Positions 42,564 to 52,044 of a DNA stretch of 64,000 nt are shown here, piece after piece (position 1 is the stretch's first letter; every line of letters begins with the position of its first letter). Position numbers and translations under genes: made by a program. The DNA comes from Agreia sp. Leaf283 (GTDB lineage: Bacteria; Actinomycetota; Actinomycetes; Actinomycetales; Microbacteriaceae), in the NCBI RefSeq assembly GCF_001422485.1, contig NZ_LMNF01000002.1:124001-188000 (forward strand), read 5' to 3'. The notes beneath the pieces were generated by a model. The model had not been told where the DNA came from. It worked only from the letters and a program-made list of their open reading frames with translations, and searched no databases.

Positions 42564-43459
42564 TCGCCGCTCGCTTCTGCGCGCAAGAACTCGTCGATAG
42601 CGTGGGCAGCCTGTTCGGGCATCTCGTAGTGCACGAGGTGGCCGACGCCGCTGAGAACCACGAGTCGCGAATCCGAGATCTTCTCGGTCAGTCGGTGCTG
42701 CGCCTCGACCGGGGTGATGTCGTCGCGATCCGCCGCGATGAGCAGCGTGCGCGTGGTGTTTGCAGACGCGTACTCGGAGACATCGTGCGAGATCGAGGCT
42801 GTGAAGGCGTCGAGGACGACCTGACGGTTCGAGAAGGCGCCGAAATAGAGGTCGTGCTGATTGTGGATCCAGCGGCGGAGCGAGCGCGACCGGGTCTTCG
42901 CCATGGTCACGCTCATGATGCGGGTGACGACGGGTGCCTTGAGAACTGCGAAACCGAGACGCTCCGGCATCTTTGCGGGAGCCCAGTAGTAGAACACGGC
43001 CAGCCTGGTGAGGATGCCGCGGGGGCCGGACAGCGCGGGTGCGGCGATGGGATTGACAAGAACGATGTCGTCGACATCGAGCCCCTGCGCCAGCGCTGCT
43101 GACACGATGATCGAGCCGAATGAATGACCCAGGACGACAGTTCGTCCGGGACCGCGCACGCGGTCGACGAGTTCCAGGAGCCAGGCGGAATAGCCATCGA
43201 TATCGTGGTCGGCGTCGAGAGGGGTCGACACGCCGAAGCCCGGAAGATCGGCCAGAACCGTGCGGTACTGGGGCAGGTGGGCGACGACCGGCTCAAGGCC
43301 GTGATGGTCTCCTCGGAAGCCGTGAACCAGCACGATCGTCGTGTCGGCGTCGGGGGGTCCGTAGATCCACAGTTCCGTCGAGCTACCGGCGAGTTCTTCG
43401 GTGCGTCGCTCGAGCGGGATGGCGTCGAGTCGGGCTGCGTAGGGAGAGGGAACAATCAT
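42560..43459 (-). CDS. Alpha/beta-fold hydrolase
   Basis: A 299-residue alpha/beta hydrolase. The oxyanion-hole segment is VLVHGFRGDHHGLEPV, the nucleophile elbow VLGHSFGSIIVS, the acid in LIAADRDDITP and the His in GVGHLVHYEMP. No signal peptide is present. The ATG at 43459 lies 8 bases after a TACACT box. The next gene on this strand, the GT4, overlaps by ATGA. It is divergent from treS with only 36 bp between the start codons. Confidence 0.9.
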   Translation of the reverse strand: MIVPSPYAARLDAIPLERRTEELAGSSTELWIYGPPDADTTIVLVHGFRGDHHGLEPVVAHLPQYRTVLADLPGFGVSTPLDADHDIDGYSAWLLELVDRVRGPGRTVVLGHSFGSIIVSAALAQGLDVDDIVLVNPIAAPALSGPRGILTRLAVFYYWAPAKMPERLGFAVLKAPVVTRIMSVTMAKTRSRSLRRWIHNQHDLYFGAFSNRQVVLDAFTASISHDVSEYASANTTRTLLIAADRDDITPVEAQHRLTEKISDSRLVVLSGVGHLVHYEMPEQAAHAIDEFLRAEASGE

Positions 43460-43467
43460 CGTGATCC

Positions 43468-43473
43468 AGTGTA
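43468..43473 (-). promoter_or_regulatory. Candidate near-leaderless -10 of the hydrolase gene
   Basis: TACACT on the minus strand, 8 bases before the ATG at 43459. It lies only 10 bp from the treS -10, in the opposite direction. Confidence 0.45.
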
Positions 43474-43483
43474 TGTGCACGCC

Positions 43484-43489
43484 TAGACT
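43484..43489 (+). promoter_or_regulatory. Leaderless -10 for treS
   Basis: TAGACT, GGGCTG, then the treS ATG: 6-base spacing to the start codon. Confidence 0.6.
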
Positions 43490-43495
43490 GGGCTG

Positions 43496-45262
<1,767 letters not shown>

Positions 45263-45272
45263 TCGGTCGGGT

Positions 45273-45293
45273 CCTCCCGTCGCTGTCGGGAGG
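45273..45293 (+). terminator. Hairpin after treS
   Basis: CCTCCCG-TCGCTGT-CGGGAGG, a 7 bp perfect stem with no T-run, just before the -10 of the exonuclease gene. Confidence 0.4.
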
Positions 45294-45299
45294 GGCCGG

Positions 45300-45305
45300 T
45301 AGAGT
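45300..45305 (+). promoter_or_regulatory. Leaderless -10 for the exonuclease gene
   Basis: TAGAGT, then 7 bases, then GTG at 45313. Confidence 0.5.
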
Positions 45306-45312
45306 TCGGATC

Positions 45313-46128
45313 GTGACAGATTCAGCGCAACCCGAATTGTTCAGCCTCTCCGACGATGCGGTGCTCATCGCCGATCCGGCCGTGGTCCCACCCGCGGGCC
45401 CAGCGGAGGGCCAGGCGCCGGCTCCTGCCGGGGCCCAGGCTGCACCCGCGTGGTGGCACCGTCTTGCCGTCTTCGACCTCGAGACTACCGGAATCGACGT
45501 GCAGACGAGTCGCATCGTCACGGCCAACGTCAGCGTCATCGGCGCCGACGGGCATCCGGTGTCACGCCTCGACTGGCTTGCAGACCCGGGCATCGAGATC
45601 CCCGAGCAGGCGACAGCCGTGCACGGGGTGACCACCGAGCGCGCCGTAGCCGAGGGGCGCCCCGCCGCCCTCGTCGTGTACGAGATCGTCGAGGCGCTCA
45701 AAGCGCTGCTCGCGGAGGGCGTGCCGCTCGTCATCTACAACGCGCCCTACGACCTCACGCTCCTCCACCACGAGGCTGTGCGCTACGGCATCGACCCCCT
45801 CGAGCTCCCCGCCGCCATCATCGATCCCCTCGTCATCGACAAGGCCGTCGATCGCTACCGCAAGGGCAAGCGCACGCTCGAGGCCGCCGCGGTCGTCTAC
45901 GGAGTCGAGCTGCTCGACGCCCACGACGCCGGCGCAGACGCCATAGCCGCGGGCCGCGTCGCCCAGGCGCTTGCCCAGAAGCACGACGCCGTCTCGGCGC
46001 TGGCCGTGCACGAACTGCATGAGAAGCAGGTCGACTGGTTCCGCGAGCAGGCCGAGAGCTTCCAGGAGTACATGCGGCGCACGCACAACCCCGAGTTCAC
46101 GGCGCGCACCGCGTGGCCCGTCGGCTGA
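45313..46128 (+). CDS. DEDDh 3'-5' exonuclease (DnaQ-like)
   Basis: A 271-residue DnaQ-fold exonuclease. Catalytic acids are in LAVFDLETTGID (Asp, Glu), LVIYNAPYDLTLL (Asp) and the His/Asp pair in DAHDAGADAIAAG. An Ala/Pro-rich N-terminal extension of ~45 residues precedes the domain. It could be a proofreading subunit or a stand-alone RNase T-like enzyme; no fused domain decides this. The GTG start is predicted leaderless. Confidence 0.9.
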   Translation: MTDSAQPELFSLSDDAVLIADPAVVPPAGPAEGQAPAPAGAQAAPAWWHRLAVFDLETTGIDVQTSRIVTANVSVIGADGHPVSRLDWLADPGIEIPEQATAVHGVTTERAVAEGRPAALVVYEIVEALKALLAEGVPLVIYNAPYDLTLLHHEAVRYGIDPLELPAAIIDPLVIDKAVDRYRKGKRTLEAAAVVYGVELLDAHDAGADAIAAGRVAQALAQKHDAVSALAVHELHEKQVDWFREQAESFQEYMRRTHNPEFTARTAWPVG

Positions 46129-46157
46129 GCGGGTATCGCCCCGTCTCGGCGGGTTCC

Positions 46158-46180
46158 GTCTCGACAGGCTCGACGAACGG
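46158..46180 (+). repeat. Dispersed CTCGACAGGCTCGACGAAC element
   Basis: GTCTCGACAGGCTCGACGAACGG, a member of the family CGCTTCGACARGCTCAGCGAAC also found at 9564, 60933 and 61132. It leads straight into the 20 bp tandem repeat. Confidence 0.5.
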
Positions 46181-46222
46181 GGGCGGGGCTCGACGAACGG
46201 GGGCGGGGCTCGACGAACGGGG
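46168..46222 (+). repeat. 20 bp tandem repeat, 2.75 copies
   Basis: The unit GCTCGACGAACGGGGGCGGG starts at 46168 and 46188, with a third partial copy at 46208. The copies are identical where complete. It fills the gap between the exonuclease stop and the L31 terminator. Confidence 0.9.
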
Positions 46223-46235
46223 CCAGACACACAGA

Positions 46236-46270
46236 AGAAGGGCCGGAAGCGAATCGCTTCCGGCCCTTCT
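46236..46270. terminator. Strong hairpin after rpmE2
   Basis: AGAAGGGCCGGAAGCGA and TCGCTTCCGGCCCTTCT make a 17 bp perfect stem around one base, serving the converging exonuclease and L31 genes. Confidence 0.8.
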
Positions 46271-46288
46271 CTCGTGCGGTGCGGCGTG

Positions 46289-46540
46289 TTACGCGCCGAA
46301 GCCCTTGTAGCGGCTGTTGAACTTCTCGACGCGACCGGCCGAGTCCATGATGCGCTGCTTGCCCGTGTAGAACGGGTGCGACTCGGACGAGATCTCGACG
46401 TCGATGACCGGGTAGGTGTTTCCGTCTTCCCACTCGATGGTCTTCGAGCTGCCGACCGTCGAACGGGTCAGGAAGGTCGCGCCGGAGGCGAGATCGCGGA
46501 AGACAACCGGAGCGTAGTTCGGGTGGATGTCTGTCTTCAT
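46289..46540 (-). CDS. rpmE2: 50S ribosomal protein L31 type B (zinc-independent form)
   Basis: Ribosomal protein L31 of the C-minus type: the 83 residues contain no cysteine, so the zinc-binding CxxC of type A is absent. Family hallmarks are [31 protein letters not shown] and the ending [10 protein letters not shown]. Such copies often replace zinc-bound L31 under zinc starvation, under Zur control, but no clear Zur box is seen upstream. The ATG at 46540 has AAGGAAA upstream; a TAGAGT box at 46633-46638 may be its -10. Confidence 0.95.
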   Translation of the reverse strand: MKTDIHPNYAPVVFRDLASGATFLTRSTVGSSKTIEWEDGNTYPVIDVEISSESHPFYTGKQRIMDSAGRVEKFNSRYKGFGA

Positions 46541-46632
46541 GGGGGTTTCCTTATGGGTACGAGTAATGCGAAAAAGTCTGTTCGGCCCTGTACGAACGCG
46601 GCACACTGCAGCGCCGACCGGGCCAGCGGTCA

Positions 46633-46638
46633 ACTCTA
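46633..46638 (-). promoter_or_regulatory. Candidate -10 of rpmE2
   Basis: TAGAGT on the minus strand within TGATAGAGTTG; a start near 46626 would leave a leader of about 86 bases. Confidence 0.35.
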
Positions 46639-46666
46639 TCAGAAAAGTGCCGAGTCGGAGCGAGTG

Positions 46667-47449
46667 TCAGGCGGCTCGCGCCGAGTACCGGCCGTCTGTC
46701 TCGGTCAGCGTGATGGGAAGGCCGAAGGTGGTCTCGAGATTCTCGGCGGTCAGGACCTCTGCGAGGGGGCCTGCTGCCACGATGCGACCGCCCGAGACGA
46801 GCAGCACGTTCGTGAAGCCCCGCGGGATCTCCTCGACGTGGTGAGTGACCATGACGATGGCCGGGGAGTCCGATGAGCTGGCGTAGCCGCCGAGCAGCTG
46901 CAGGAGCTCCTCGCGGGCGCCCAGGTCGAGGCTCGCGGCGGGCTCGTCGAGCAGGAGCAGCTCAGGATCGGTCATGACCGATCGGGCGATCTGCACGCGC
47001 TTCTGCTCGCCGTCGCTCAGCGATCCGAACAGGCGGTTCTCGAGGTGGTCGAGCTTCCATTCGGCCAGAACCCGGTGGGCGCGTCGGAGGTCGACGTCTT
47101 CGTAGTCCTCGTTCCAGCGGCCGGTGACCGAGTAGGCGGCGGTGAGAACGACGTTGAGAACCGTCTCGTCGGCGGGAAAGCGGCGGGCCATGGCGCTCGA
47201 CGCGAAACCGACACGGGGCCGCAGTTCGAACACGTCGACCTGGCCCAGCTTTCCGTCGAGGACGGTTGCGGTTCCCGTCGAGGGGTGGCTCATCGCCGCT
47301 GCGATCTGGAGCAGCGTCGTCTTGCCCGCACCGTTCGGACCGAGGATGACCCAGCGTTCGTCGCCCTCCACCGTCCAGTCGAGGTTCGAGAGAATCGGAT
47401 TTGCGTCTCGGACTACGGACACATCGGACAGCTGGAGTACCACGGGCAT
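46667..47449 (-). CDS. ABC transporter ATP-binding protein (stand-alone)
   Basis: A 260-residue single ABC module with Walker A ILGPNGAGKTTLL, the signature SLSDGEQKR (a variant of LSGGQ), Walker B LLLLDEPAASLD and the H-loop His in VTHHVEEI. No permease gene is adjacent, so its partner is unknown; the sequence style resembles ModF/YlmA-type orphan ATPases. The ATG lies 6 bases after a TAAGCT box (leaderless). Confidence 0.9.
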   Translation of the reverse strand: MPVVLQLSDVSVVRDANPILSNLDWTVEGDERWVILGPNGAGKTTLLQIAAAMSHPSTGTATVLDGKLGQVDVFELRPRVGFASSAMARRFPADETVLNVVLTAAYSVTGRWNEDYEDVDLRRAHRVLAEWKLDHLENRLFGSLSDGEQKRVQIARSVMTDPELLLLDEPAASLDLGAREELLQLLGGYASSSDSPAIVMVTHHVEEIPRGFTNVLLVSGGRIVAAGPLAEVLTAENLETTFGLPITLTETDGRYSARAA

Positions 47450-47455
47450 GGCACT

Positions 47456-47461
47456 AGCTTA
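47456..47461 (-). promoter_or_regulatory. Leaderless -10 for the ABC ATPase gene
   Basis: TAAGCT, AGTGCC, then ATG on the minus strand; it sits just downstream of the glgA stop. Confidence 0.5.
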
Positions 47462-47469
47462 ACCGGTGA

Positions 47470-48651
47470 TCACAGGAGCGAGCGGTAGATACGCTCCGTC
47501 TCGACCGCGATCTGGGCCCAACTGAAGGTGCTCTCCGCCCGGAGCCTGCCGGCGCGCCCCATGGCCCTCGCCCTCTCGGGGTCGTCGAGGACTCTGGTGA
47601 GTGCCGCCGCGAGATCGGCGACGAAGCGATCGGGATCGACGGGTGTGCCCGTGCCGTCCTCGACCTGGTCGATCGGAACGAGCACGCCCGTGACGCCGTC
47701 GTCGACGACCTCGGGGATTCCGCCCGTCGCGGTTCCGACGACGGGCAGGCCGCAGGCCATCGCCTCGAGGTTCACGATGCCGAGCGGTTCGTACACGGAG
47801 GGGCACACGAAGACAGTGGCGCTCGAGAGCATGACCGACAGTGTGCGCGTGTCGAGAAGGCGGTCGATCCAGACGATTCCGGAGCGGGTCTTCTGCAACT
47901 CCCGCACGCCGGACGCGACCTCCTCGAGGATCTCGGGCGTGTCCGGCGCTCCCGCGCAGAGCACGACCTGAACCTCGGGAGACAGGCGATCGATGGCCCG
48001 GATCAGGTACGGCAGACCCTTCTGGCGAGTGATCCGGCCGACGAAGACCACGGTGGGCCGGTCGGAGTCGATTCCGAGCTCCGCGAGCACGGCGTCGTCG
48101 CTCACCGGGTGCCACTTCTCGAGGTCGATCCCGTTGTAGACCACGCTGACGCGGTCCGGATCGAGCGACGGGTAGCTGCGCAGGATGTCCCGGCGCATTC
48201 CGTGGCTGACCGCGATGACCGCGTCGGCGCTCTCGAACGACGTCTTCTCGATCCAGCTCGAGAGACGGTAGCCGCCGCCGAGCTGCTCGGCCTTCCACGG
48301 CCGGAGCGGCTCCAGCGAGTGAGCGGTGACGACGTGGGGGATGCCGTGCAGCCGTGAGGCGATCTGGCCCGCCGCATTGGCGTACCACGTGTGCGAATGC
48401 ACCACGTCGGCACCCGCGACGTCGTTCGCGATCTCGAGGTCGGTGCCGAGCGTCCTGAGAGCGGGATTCGCGTCGACGAGCCCGGCCGGTGCCTGGTACG
48501 AGAAGACTCCCGGCTCGTCACGCGGCTCGCCGAACGCCCTGACGACCACGTCGATGCTGCCGCGCAGAGCCTTGACGAGTTCGGCGACATGCACCCCGGC
48601 TCCGCCATAGACCTCGGGTGGATACTCTCGGGATATCACGTCTACTCGCAC
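47470..48651 (-). CDS. glgA: Glycogen synthase / maltose-1-phosphate synthase (GT4)
   Basis: A 393-residue GT4 enzyme of the actinobacterial glycogen-synthase type. Hallmarks are SREYPPEVYGGAGVHVAELV, the GRITRQKGLPYLIRA donor loop and the CPSVYEPLGIVNLEAMACG motif with the nucleotide-sugar Glu. In mycobacteria the equivalent Rv1212c (GlgM) makes maltose 1-phosphate for GlgE, so either activity is possible. The GTG at 48651 lies 7 bases after TACGTT. It is divergent from glgC, as in M. tuberculosis (Rv1212c/Rv1213). Confidence 0.92.
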   Translation of the reverse strand: MRVDVISREYPPEVYGGAGVHVAELVKALRGSIDVVVRAFGEPRDEPGVFSYQAPAGLVDANPALRTLGTDLEIANDVAGADVVHSHTWYANAAGQIASRLHGIPHVVTAHSLEPLRPWKAEQLGGGYRLSSWIEKTSFESADAVIAVSHGMRRDILRSYPSLDPDRVSVVYNGIDLEKWHPVSDDAVLAELGIDSDRPTVVFVGRITRQKGLPYLIRAIDRLSPEVQVVLCAGAPDTPEILEEVASGVRELQKTRSGIVWIDRLLDTRTLSVMLSSATVFVCPSVYEPLGIVNLEAMACGLPVVGTATGGIPEVVDDGVTGVLVPIDQVEDGTGTPVDPDRFVADLAAALTRVLDDPERARAMGRAGRLRAESTFSWAQIAVETERIYRSLL

Positions 48652-48658
48652 AGCTATG

Positions 48659-48664
48659 AACGTA
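48659..48664 (-). promoter_or_regulatory. Leaderless -10 for glgA
   Basis: TACGTT, then CATAGCT, then GTG on the minus strand. It lies where the -35 of glgC would fall. Confidence 0.5.
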
Positions 48665-48686
48665 GTACACGCCCCCGCCGAGGCTC

Positions 48687-48692
48687 TACTGT
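48687..48692 (+). promoter_or_regulatory. Leaderless -10 for glgC
   Basis: TACTGT, then TATGAC, then the glgC ATG. Seventeen bases upstream, AGTACA (48664-48669) touches the glgA -10. Confidence 0.55.
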
Positions 48693-48698
48693 TATGAC

Positions 48699-49943
48699 AT
48701 GGCAGCATCGAAGAAGATATTTGGCATCGTCCTGGCTGGTGGAGAGGGCAAGCGGCTCATGCCGCTCACGGCGGATCGCGCGAAGCCCGGAGTGCCGTTC
48801 GGCGGAAGCTACCGGCTCATCGACTTCGCGCTGTCGAACCTGGTGAACTCCGGCCTGCGGCAGATCGTCGTTCTGACCCAGTACAAGTCGCACAGCCTCG
48901 ACAGGCACGTGTCGCAGACGTGGCGCCTGCCCATGATGCTCGACTCCTACGTGGCCTCGGTCCCTGCGCAGCAGCGACTGGGCAAGCGCTGGTTCGCCGG
49001 CTCGGCCGACGCGATCCTGCAGAGCCTGAACCTGATCGGCGACGAGCGGCCCGACATCGTCGTCGTCGTCGGCGCCGACCACGTCTACCGCATGGACTTC
49101 GAGCAGATGGTCGCCGCCCACATCGAGTCCGGACTCGGGGCGACCGTCGCCGCGATCCGCCAGCCCATCGAGCTGTCCGACCAGTTCGGCGTCATCCAGA
49201 CCTCCGACGACGACCCCACCAAGATCTCCGAGTTCCTGGAGAAGCCGAAGGATGCCAAGGGCCTCCTCGACTCCCCCGGCGAGGTGCTCGCCTCCATGGG
49301 CAACTACGTCTTCGACGCCGACATGCTCATCGAAGCCGTGATCCGCGACGGCGAGAAGCCCGACTCCAGCCACGACATGGGCGGCGACATCATTCCCGAC
49401 TTCGTCGAGCGCGGACTCGCCGGCGTCTACGACCTGCAGCGCAACGAGGTTCCCGGAGCCACCGACCGCGACCGCTACTACTGGCGCGACGTGGGCACCA
49501 TCGACTCCTTCTACGACGCGCACCAGGACCTGATCTCGGCGCTGCCGATCTTCAACCTCTACAACCGCGAGTGGCCCATCTTCACCCAGCAGCTCAACTC
49601 GCCGCCCGCCAAGTTCGTGCGGGATGCGAAGGGCAACACGGGCACCACGCTGGGTTCGCTCGTCTCGCTCGGCTGCCTGATCTCGGGTGCGCGCGTCGAG
49701 GGCAGCGTCGTCGGACCGTGGTCGACCATCGAATCCGAGGCGCTCGTGCAGGACTCGGTGCTGTTCGACCGGGTGCACATCGAACCGGGTGCCATCGTCA
49801 AGCGGGCTATTCTGGACAAGAACGTGGTCGTCGCGGCCGGGGCCCAGGTGGGCACGGATGCGGCGCGGGATCGAGAGCGCGGATTCACCGTGACCGACTC
49901 GGGCATCACGGTCGTCGGAAAGGGAATCCGCGTAGAGCCATGA
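48699..49943 (+). CDS. glgC: Glucose-1-phosphate adenylyltransferase
   Basis: Makes ADP-glucose from glucose 1-phosphate and ATP, the donor for GlgA. The 414-residue protein has the nucleotide-binding [19 protein letters not shown], the [18 protein letters not shown] segment and a C-terminal left-handed beta-helix. It overlaps serB by ATGA. The start codon lies 6 bases after a TACTGT box. Confidence 0.95.
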   Translation: MAASKKIFGIVLAGGEGKRLMPLTADRAKPGVPFGGSYRLIDFALSNLVNSGLRQIVVLTQYKSHSLDRHVSQTWRLPMMLDSYVASVPAQQRLGKRWFAGSADAILQSLNLIGDERPDIVVVVGADHVYRMDFEQMVAAHIESGLGATVAAIRQPIELSDQFGVIQTSDDDPTKISEFLEKPKDAKGLLDSPGEVLASMGNYVFDADMLIEAVIRDGEKPDSSHDMGGDIIPDFVERGLAGVYDLQRNEVPGATDRDRYYWRDVGTIDSFYDAHQDLISALPIFNLYNREWPIFTQQLNSPPAKFVRDAKGNTGTTLGSLVSLGCLISGARVEGSVVGPWSTIESEALVQDSVLFDRVHIEPGAIVKRAILDKNVVVAAGAQVGTDAARDRERGFTVTDSGITVVGKGIRVEP

Positions 49944-50653
49944 GTCTGACATCGGAGGCAGTTCTGTACAGCCCGGGCCGCCAACCGATAGATTCACGGA
50001 TCGCGTCGCAGGATCCCGCCCGTTTTCTCGTCGTGCTCGACGTCGATTCGACGCTGATCGAGAACGAGGTCATCGAGATGCTGGCGCAGGCCGCCGGCAG
50101 TTTCGCCGAGGTCGCCGAGATCACCGAGCGCGCCATGTGCGGCGAGCTCGACTTCGAACAGAGCCTGCGCTCGCGCGTGGCCACCCTCGAGGGCCTCGCC
50201 GTGGAGCAGCTGCCGGACATCGCCGCGCAGATCAGGCTCACCGCCGGTGCGCAGCAGATGATCGACACCCTGCACGCCCACGACAGCGTGGTCGGCGTCG
50301 TGTCGGGTGGATTCCACGAGCTGCTCGACGACCTCGCCGGAGAGGTGGGGCTCGATTTCTGGAGGGCGAACCGCCTCGAGGTGCGCGACGGCCGACTCAC
50401 GGGCGCGGTGCGCGGACCCGTCATCGACGCCGAGGCCAAGGCCTCGGCGCTCACCGAATGGGCGTCCGTCTACGGGGTTCCGGCCACGCGCACGGTGGCG
50501 GTCGGAGACGGCGCCAACGACCTGCAGATGATGCAGGCAGCCGGCCTCTCGATCGCGTTCGACGCGCGACCGCTCGTGCGTCAGACGGCGAATGTGGCGA
50601 TCAGCGAGCGCGACCTGAGCCAGGTTCTTCCGGCCCTCGGCCTGCGCGGCTGA
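49940..50653 (+). CDS. serB: Phosphoserine phosphatase
   Basis: HAD-type phosphatase for the last step of serine synthesis. The 237-residue protein has the nucleophile motif [12 protein letters not shown], the Ser motif [10 protein letters not shown], and [14 protein letters not shown] with the Mg-binding acids. It lacks the N-terminal ACT domains of longer SerB proteins. The ATG overlaps the glgC stop, an unusual pairing of serine and glycogen genes but seen in relatives. Confidence 0.92.
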   Translation: MSLTSEAVLYSPGRQPIDSRIASQDPARFLVVLDVDSTLIENEVIEMLAQAAGSFAEVAEITERAMCGELDFEQSLRSRVATLEGLAVEQLPDIAAQIRLTAGAQQMIDTLHAHDSVVGVVSGGFHELLDDLAGEVGLDFWRANRLEVRDGRLTGAVRGPVIDAEAKASALTEWASVYGVPATRTVAVGDGANDLQMMQAAGLSIAFDARPLVRQTANVAISERDLSQVLPALGLRG

Positions 50654-50672
50654 CTCGCCGCGGGCCTGAAGG

Positions 50673-51383
50673 TCAGTGGCCCATTCCGAGGCCGCCGTCG
50701 ACCGGGATGACCGCACCGGAGATGTAACCCGCGTCATCCGATGCCAGCCATGCGACGACCCGCGCCACCTCGGTGGGCGTGGCGAAGCGGCCGGCGGGAA
50801 TCGACTTCAGGTACTCGGCCTGCGTCGCCTCGGGCAGGGCGGCGGTCATGTCGGTCTCGATGAAACCCGGGGCCACGACGTTCGCCGTGATGCCCCGTGA
50901 ACCGAGCTCGCGCGTGATCGAGCGGGCGATTCCCACGAGGCCGGCCTTCGACGCCGCGTAGTTGACCTGCCCTGCCGACCCGAAGAGTCCGACGACGCTC
51001 GAGATCAGGATGATGCGGCCGAAGCGCGCCTTGAGCATGCCCTTGGAGGCGCGCTTGATCACGCGGAACGATCCAGAGAGATTCGTGTCGATGACCGAGG
51101 TGAAGTCGTCCTCCGACATACGCAGGAGGAGGGTGTCCTTGGTGACGCCCGCGTTGGCCACGAGAACCTCGACAGGCCCGAGGGCGGCCTCGACCTCGGT
51201 GAAGGCGCGGTCGATGGACTCCGCATCCGTGACATCGGCGAGCACGGTGAGACTGCCTTCCGGACCGTGGCCCGAGCGGGCGGTGACCGCCACCCGGTGC
51301 CCCTGGGCGATGAACTCCTCCGCGAGGGAGAAACCGATTCCGCGGTTTCCGCCGGTGATGAGTACGGTGCGAGTTGTCGTCAT
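50673..51383 (-). CDS. fabG: 3-oxoacyl-ACP reductase (FabG-like SDR)
   Basis: A 236-residue classical SDR, probably the beta-ketoacyl-ACP reductase of fatty acid synthesis. The cofactor motif is ITGGNRGIG, the structural VANAG is intact, and the catalytic Ser and YxxxK occur in ILISSVVGLFGSAG and VNYAASK. The ending YISGAVIPVDGGLGMGH is FabG-like. The ATG has GAAGGA upstream. In contrast to the SDR at 12.8 kb its active site is complete. Confidence 0.92.
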   Translation of the reverse strand: MTTTRTVLITGGNRGIGFSLAEEFIAQGHRVAVTARSGHGPEGSLTVLADVTDAESIDRAFTEVEAALGPVEVLVANAGVTKDTLLLRMSEDDFTSVIDTNLSGSFRVIKRASKGMLKARFGRIILISSVVGLFGSAGQVNYAASKAGLVGIARSITRELGSRGITANVVAPGFIETDMTAALPEATQAEYLKSIPAGRFATPTEVARVVAWLASDDAGYISGAVIPVDGGLGMGH

Positions 51384-51425
51384 GATAAGTCCTTCGATGC
51401 GGGGCGTGGATCACTGGCCCGTACC

Positions 51426-51455
51426 AGCATAAGAGGTGCATACGCGGCGTAGGCT
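51426..51455. promoter_or_regulatory. Back-to-back -10 boxes of fabG and the DUF3099 gene
   Basis: TATGCT on the minus strand (51426-51431) points to fabG and TAGGCT on the plus strand (51450-51455) to the next gene. Both messages would have leaders of about 35-40 bases. Confidence 0.35.
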
Positions 51456-51496
51456 TAGGGCAGCCCACCGGCCCCAGAACCCGAGCAGACGAGCCC

Positions 51497-51790
51497 ATGA
51501 AACAGCAGTCGATCACCGACCTCCCGCCTTCCCCGGGTGATGAGCGCCACACGCGCATGGTCAAGTACGGCATCGCCATGGGCATCCGGATCGTCTGCAT
51601 CATCCTGATGCTCTTCTTGCACGGCTGGTGGCTCATCCTCCCCGCCATCGGGGCGATCGTGCTTCCGTACTTCGCCGTGGTCCTGGCGAACGTCGGCTCC
51701 CCCACCAAGTCCGTCGTGAACAGGCCGGGCGGGGTCGTCGCCATTCCCGGGACACGTCCGCCTCGCGATTTCGGTGGTCGTCCGGAATGA
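51497..51790 (+). CDS. DUF3099 family membrane protein
   Basis: A 97-residue protein with two membrane helices (YGIAMGIRIVCIILMLFL and WWLILPAIGAIVLPYFAVVL), matching the small DUF3099 family of actinobacteria. The N-terminal ITDLPPSPGDERHTRMV segment is typical. Its function is not known. It overlaps the next gene by ATGA, which is in turn coupled to SURF1. Confidence 0.8.
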   Translation: MKQQSITDLPPSPGDERHTRMVKYGIAMGIRIVCIILMLFLHGWWLILPAIGAIVLPYFAVVLANVGSPTKSVVNRPGGVVAIPGTRPPRDFGGRPE

Positions 51791-52044
51791 TCGGCCTCGG
51801 GCTCGAGCCGGAGGGCTCGCAATGCTCCCGCGCGGGCTGCCGTGACGCATCCACGTGGCGGATCGAGTGGCGCAACCCCAAGATCCACGCCGAGACACGG
51901 CGCAAGGTCTGGCTCGCCTGCGACGAGCACGTCGATTTTCTGCGCGAATTCCTCGCCGCCCGTGACTTCCCCCTCGAGGTGATGGCCGACGGCAGTAGGG
52001 ACGCTCCCGGTTCGGGAACGGCGGATGCGATGGGCCGGGCATGA
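51787..52044 (+). CDS. Small putative zinc-binding protein
   Basis: An 85-residue protein that I do not assign to a named family. It contains CSRAGCRDAS near residue 14 and LACDEHVDFLREFL near residue 46, giving CxxxxC and CxxH pairs that could bind one zinc. It is coupled on both sides by ATGA overlaps to the DUF3099 and SURF1 genes, so it is expressed and may act with the oxidase-assembly protein. Confidence 0.7.
   Translation: MIGLGLEPEGSQCSRAGCRDASTWRIEWRNPKIHAETRRKVWLACDEHVDFLREFLAARDFPLEVMADGSRDAPGSGTADAMGRA

Noticed and set aside
46541-46666. Zur box upstream of the zinc-free L31 gene
   Set aside because: Expected from the family, but no TGAAAATNATTTTCA-like palindrome is present in the gap.
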